From assembly GCA_035944135.1 (NCBI GenBank), contig DASZBM010000002.1, forward strand, positions 186,001 to 250,000: DNA of 64,000 bases, written 5' to 3'. This document shows, piece after piece, positions 62,436 to 64,000 of this stretch (the stretch's first letter is position 1; each line of letters opens with the position of its first letter). The notes beneath the pieces were generated by a model. That model was not told the DNA's origin. It searched no databases and worked only from the letters and a program-made list of their open reading frames with translations. The DNA comes from Acidobacteriaceae bacterium. GTDB taxonomy: Bacteria > Acidobacteriota > Terriglobia > Terriglobales > Acidobacteriaceae. The position numbers were made by a program, and so were the translations under genes.

Positions 62436-62822
62436 TCACGATTCATCGGCCTGCAGAAACGCTCCTCGCAGTACCGAAACCAGATGTTCAACTCTGATTG
62501 GGTAGCTCAGGAAAGAAACTGCGCCGAGATCCATGGCGTGAGTTCTGGCCGATTGAGTGTCATGCGTCGCTGAATGGAAGATGACAGGGACCGACTTGGT
62601 CTGTGGATCGCTTTTCAACTTCTGACAAACATCAAAGCCGGTCATATCCGGCAGATTAATGTCCAACAGGACTGCATCCGGGCGACGCGAAGCGGCCATT
62701 TTCAGCGCCTCCGAGCCGGTTGTGGCCTGCATGACCTCGAAACCAGACCCCTCGAGATGTTTCCCGAGCGCGTATTGATGAGTTTGATTGTCATCGACGA
62801 CCAGGATGATTCGATGATCCAA
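62436..62822 (-). CDS. stand-alone receiver-domain response regulator (2)
   Basis: 128-residue CheY-like protein: acidic pocket ILVVDDNQTH, phospho-acceptor Asp in AVLLDINLPDMTG, Thr/Ser switch in IFHSATHD and the Lys position replaced (FLSYPIRV has Tyr-Pro where Lys-Pro is usual). The missing conserved Lys suggests altered phosphorylation signalling or phospho-independent binding. No output domain. Transcribed away from the RsbR gene. Confidence 0.85.
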   Translation of the reverse strand: MDHRIILVVDDNQTHQYALGKHLEGSGFEVMQATTGSEALKMAASRRPDAVLLDINLPDMTGFDVCQKLKSDPQTKSVPVIFHSATHDTQSARTHAMDLGAVSFLSYPIRVEHLVSVLRGAFLQADES

Positions 62823-62977
62823 GGCTCCCTTTCCCTCCGTATCTGTAAGGATCGATCTTAATGTAAGTGAGCCGGTTCGTCGCTATGGACCGAGTTCGCA
62901 CGCAAACATAACATCTGAACGCCGAGCTATCGCTATACTGGGTGTTCCGTTAGAACCATATACCAGAAGAGGTCCGT

Positions 62978-63841
62978 GTGAGCACATCGAAAATTCCCGA
63001 AATTCTTCGCCAGCATGAAGGAACCCTCCTGGACGACTGGACGCGAGAGCAGGGTCAGATCAAGGATTCGAGCAATCGCCTATCCGATGCAGAGGTGAGG
63101 TCACAATCCAGACGCTTCCTTCAACTGGTGCAGGAGGCAGCCACAAGGGGCAACGTGGTCGACGTCGAGGGGGATAATTACAGAGAGGTACGTAAATTCC
63201 TCGAAGAGATATCTTCGAGCCGTGCGGCTCTGGGGTTCAGCCCGAAGGACACAGCGCTTTTTATTTTCTCGTTCAAGCAGCCTCTATTCGCACAGATTCG
63301 CACCTCCCTGCCGAAGGCGGAGGAACAGGTTGCCGAGATATGGAATGCGACGCTGCTGCTCGACAGGCTGGGTCTGTTTACGACAGAGATGTATCAGAAG
63401 TCCCGCGAAGCCGTCATTCTCCGCCAGCAGGAGGAGATGCTGGAGCTCTCGACGCCTGTTGTGAAACTGTGGGATGGGGTTCTGGCGCTGCCCATTATCG
63501 GCACGCTGGACTCAAGCCGCACGCAGACGATCATGGAGAATCTTCTGGCGAGAATCGTTGAGACGGGATCGGAGCTCGCAATTATCGACATTACCGGCGT
63601 TCCCACGGTGGACACGCTCACGGCACAACATCTTTTGAAGACGGTCACGGCGGCGCGTCTGATGGGAGCGGAGTGCATTATCAGCGGTATACGTCCGCAG
63701 ATTGCTCAGACGATCGTGCACCTCGGCGTTGAGCTGGGGGACATTGTGACGAAGGCAAGTCTTGCCGACGCCTTCCGCGTCGCGATGCAGCGCACAGGTC
63801 ACACCGTAGTCCGTAGAGCCCTCGTTGCGGGCAAGGCATAA
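62978..63841 (+). CDS. RsbR-type stressosome protein (RsbRD-like N-domain plus STAS)
   Basis: 287 residues from a GTG at 62978 with AGAAGAGG upstream. The N-terminal helical part (~5-150; ILRQHEGTLLDDWTREQ ... RSQSRRFLQLVQEA) resembles the RsbR N-terminal sensor; the C-terminal STAS domain (~165-275) contains LAIIDITGVPTVDTLTAQHLLKTV and ECIISGIRPQIAQTIVHLGVEL. The Thr residues in GVPTVDT occupy the region phosphorylated by RsbT in Bacillus. It is followed by an RsbS-like gene, the normal stressosome order rsbR-rsbS-rsbT. Confidence 0.9.
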   Translation: MSTSKIPEILRQHEGTLLDDWTREQGQIKDSSNRLSDAEVRSQSRRFLQLVQEAATRGNVVDVEGDNYREVRKFLEEISSSRAALGFSPKDTALFIFSFKQPLFAQIRTSLPKAEEQVAEIWNATLLLDRLGLFTTEMYQKSREAVILRQQEEMLELSTPVVKLWDGVLALPIIGTLDSSRTQTIMENLLARIVETGSELAIIDITGVPTVDTLTAQHLLKTVTAARLMGAECIISGIRPQIAQTIVHLGVELGDIVTKASLADAFRVAMQRTGHTVVRRALVAGKA

Positions 63842-63855
63842 TTCAGGAGCGATTC

Positions 63856-64000
63856 ATGGAACATATACCTATTCTGCGGATGGGCGAGTTTCTCCTGATT
63901 ACTGTGCAGGTAGACATGCACGACCGGCTTGCCATGCAGTTGCAGGACGATCTCACAGAGCAGATTGTGCGCTGCGGTTCACGCGGCGTTCTCATCGACA
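63856..64000 (+). CDS. RsbS-like STAS protein (partial, runs off the window)
   Basis: ATG at 63856 with AGGAG seven bases upstream, 12 bases after the RsbR stop. The first 48 residues (IPILRMGEFLLITVQVDMHD, LQDDLTEQIVRCGSRGVLID) match the opening of RsbS, the stressosome scaffold and RsbT antagonist, including the ID strand that precedes its phosphorylatable Ser. The remainder is outside the window. Confidence 0.88.
   Translation, partial: MEHIPILRMGEFLLITVQVDMHDRLAMQLQDDLTEQIVRCGSRGVLID

Overview
The window looks like chromosome of a soil acidobacterium of the Terriglobia (Acidobacteriaceae; relatives of Terriglobus, Granulicella or Edaphobacter). The evidence is G+C-rich coding, a TIGR03435-type secreted protein, a TIGR03118-type PEP-CTERM protein, a very large TonB-dependent receptor with an N-terminal carboxypeptidase-regulatory-like domain, and acidobacterial hypothetical proteins. 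No plasmid, phage, rRNA or CRISPR feature is visible; there is one tRNA-Ser(CGA).

Layout. 0-2.4 kb: a compact OpuC/osmoprotectant-type ABC importer with overlapping genes, then a DinB-family gene. 3-8 kb: a GH92 mannosidase, an SDR, a class C beta-lactamase-fold hydrolase and ribA. 8-15 kb: a TIGR03435 protein, an orphan LytS-type kinase, eno-gpmI, and a TonB-domain membrane protein ending at a strong hairpin. 15-20 kb: two secreted proteins and a GntR(YtrA)-ABC operon with a perfect operator-like dyad. 20-25 kb: a PEP-CTERM protein and the conserved dnaX-ybaB-recR operon, whose genes carry in-frame palindromic repeat insertions. 25-29 kb: DUF5996, a truncated queuosine-precursor transporter, recA with promoter and terminator, and tRNA-Ser. 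29.5-42 kb: a polysaccharide-utilisation-like locus with a TonB receptor, a GH38 alpha-mannosidase, a GH92 mannosidase fused to a Ca2+-dependent PI-PLC, a hidden 3' remnant of another GH92 gene, and a 5'-truncated phospholipase C.

42-64 kb is a stress/redox island. It contains a sigma54 activator divergent from a Crp/Fnr regulator, a second Crp/Fnr regulator, five tandem-domain universal stress proteins, an HdeD-like protein, a PAS histidine kinase, two stand-alone receiver proteins, a four-gene DevBCA/MacAB-like efflux operon, an MgtA-type P-ATPase, a decayed alcohol dehydrogenase, and the start of an RsbR-RsbS stressosome operon.

Two systems stand out. First, the island promoters share one architecture: a CRP-like dyad (GTGA-N6-TCAC) followed by N22 and the -10 hexamer TAGGCT, exact at three promoters and approximate at several more. 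Both Crp/Fnr proteins carry the R-E-T-x-x-R recognition helix that reads GTGA. The first regulator gene has a -24/-12 sigma54-type promoter facing the sigma54 activator, which suggests a cascade. Second, the GH38 / GH92-PI-PLC locus looks suited to mannosylated phosphoinositides (GPI anchors or actinobacterial PIM/lipomannan). The window also shows erosion: two places where divergent genes have both lost their 5' ends, one nonsense-interrupted deacetylase, and one dehydrogenase lacking its Rossmann domain.
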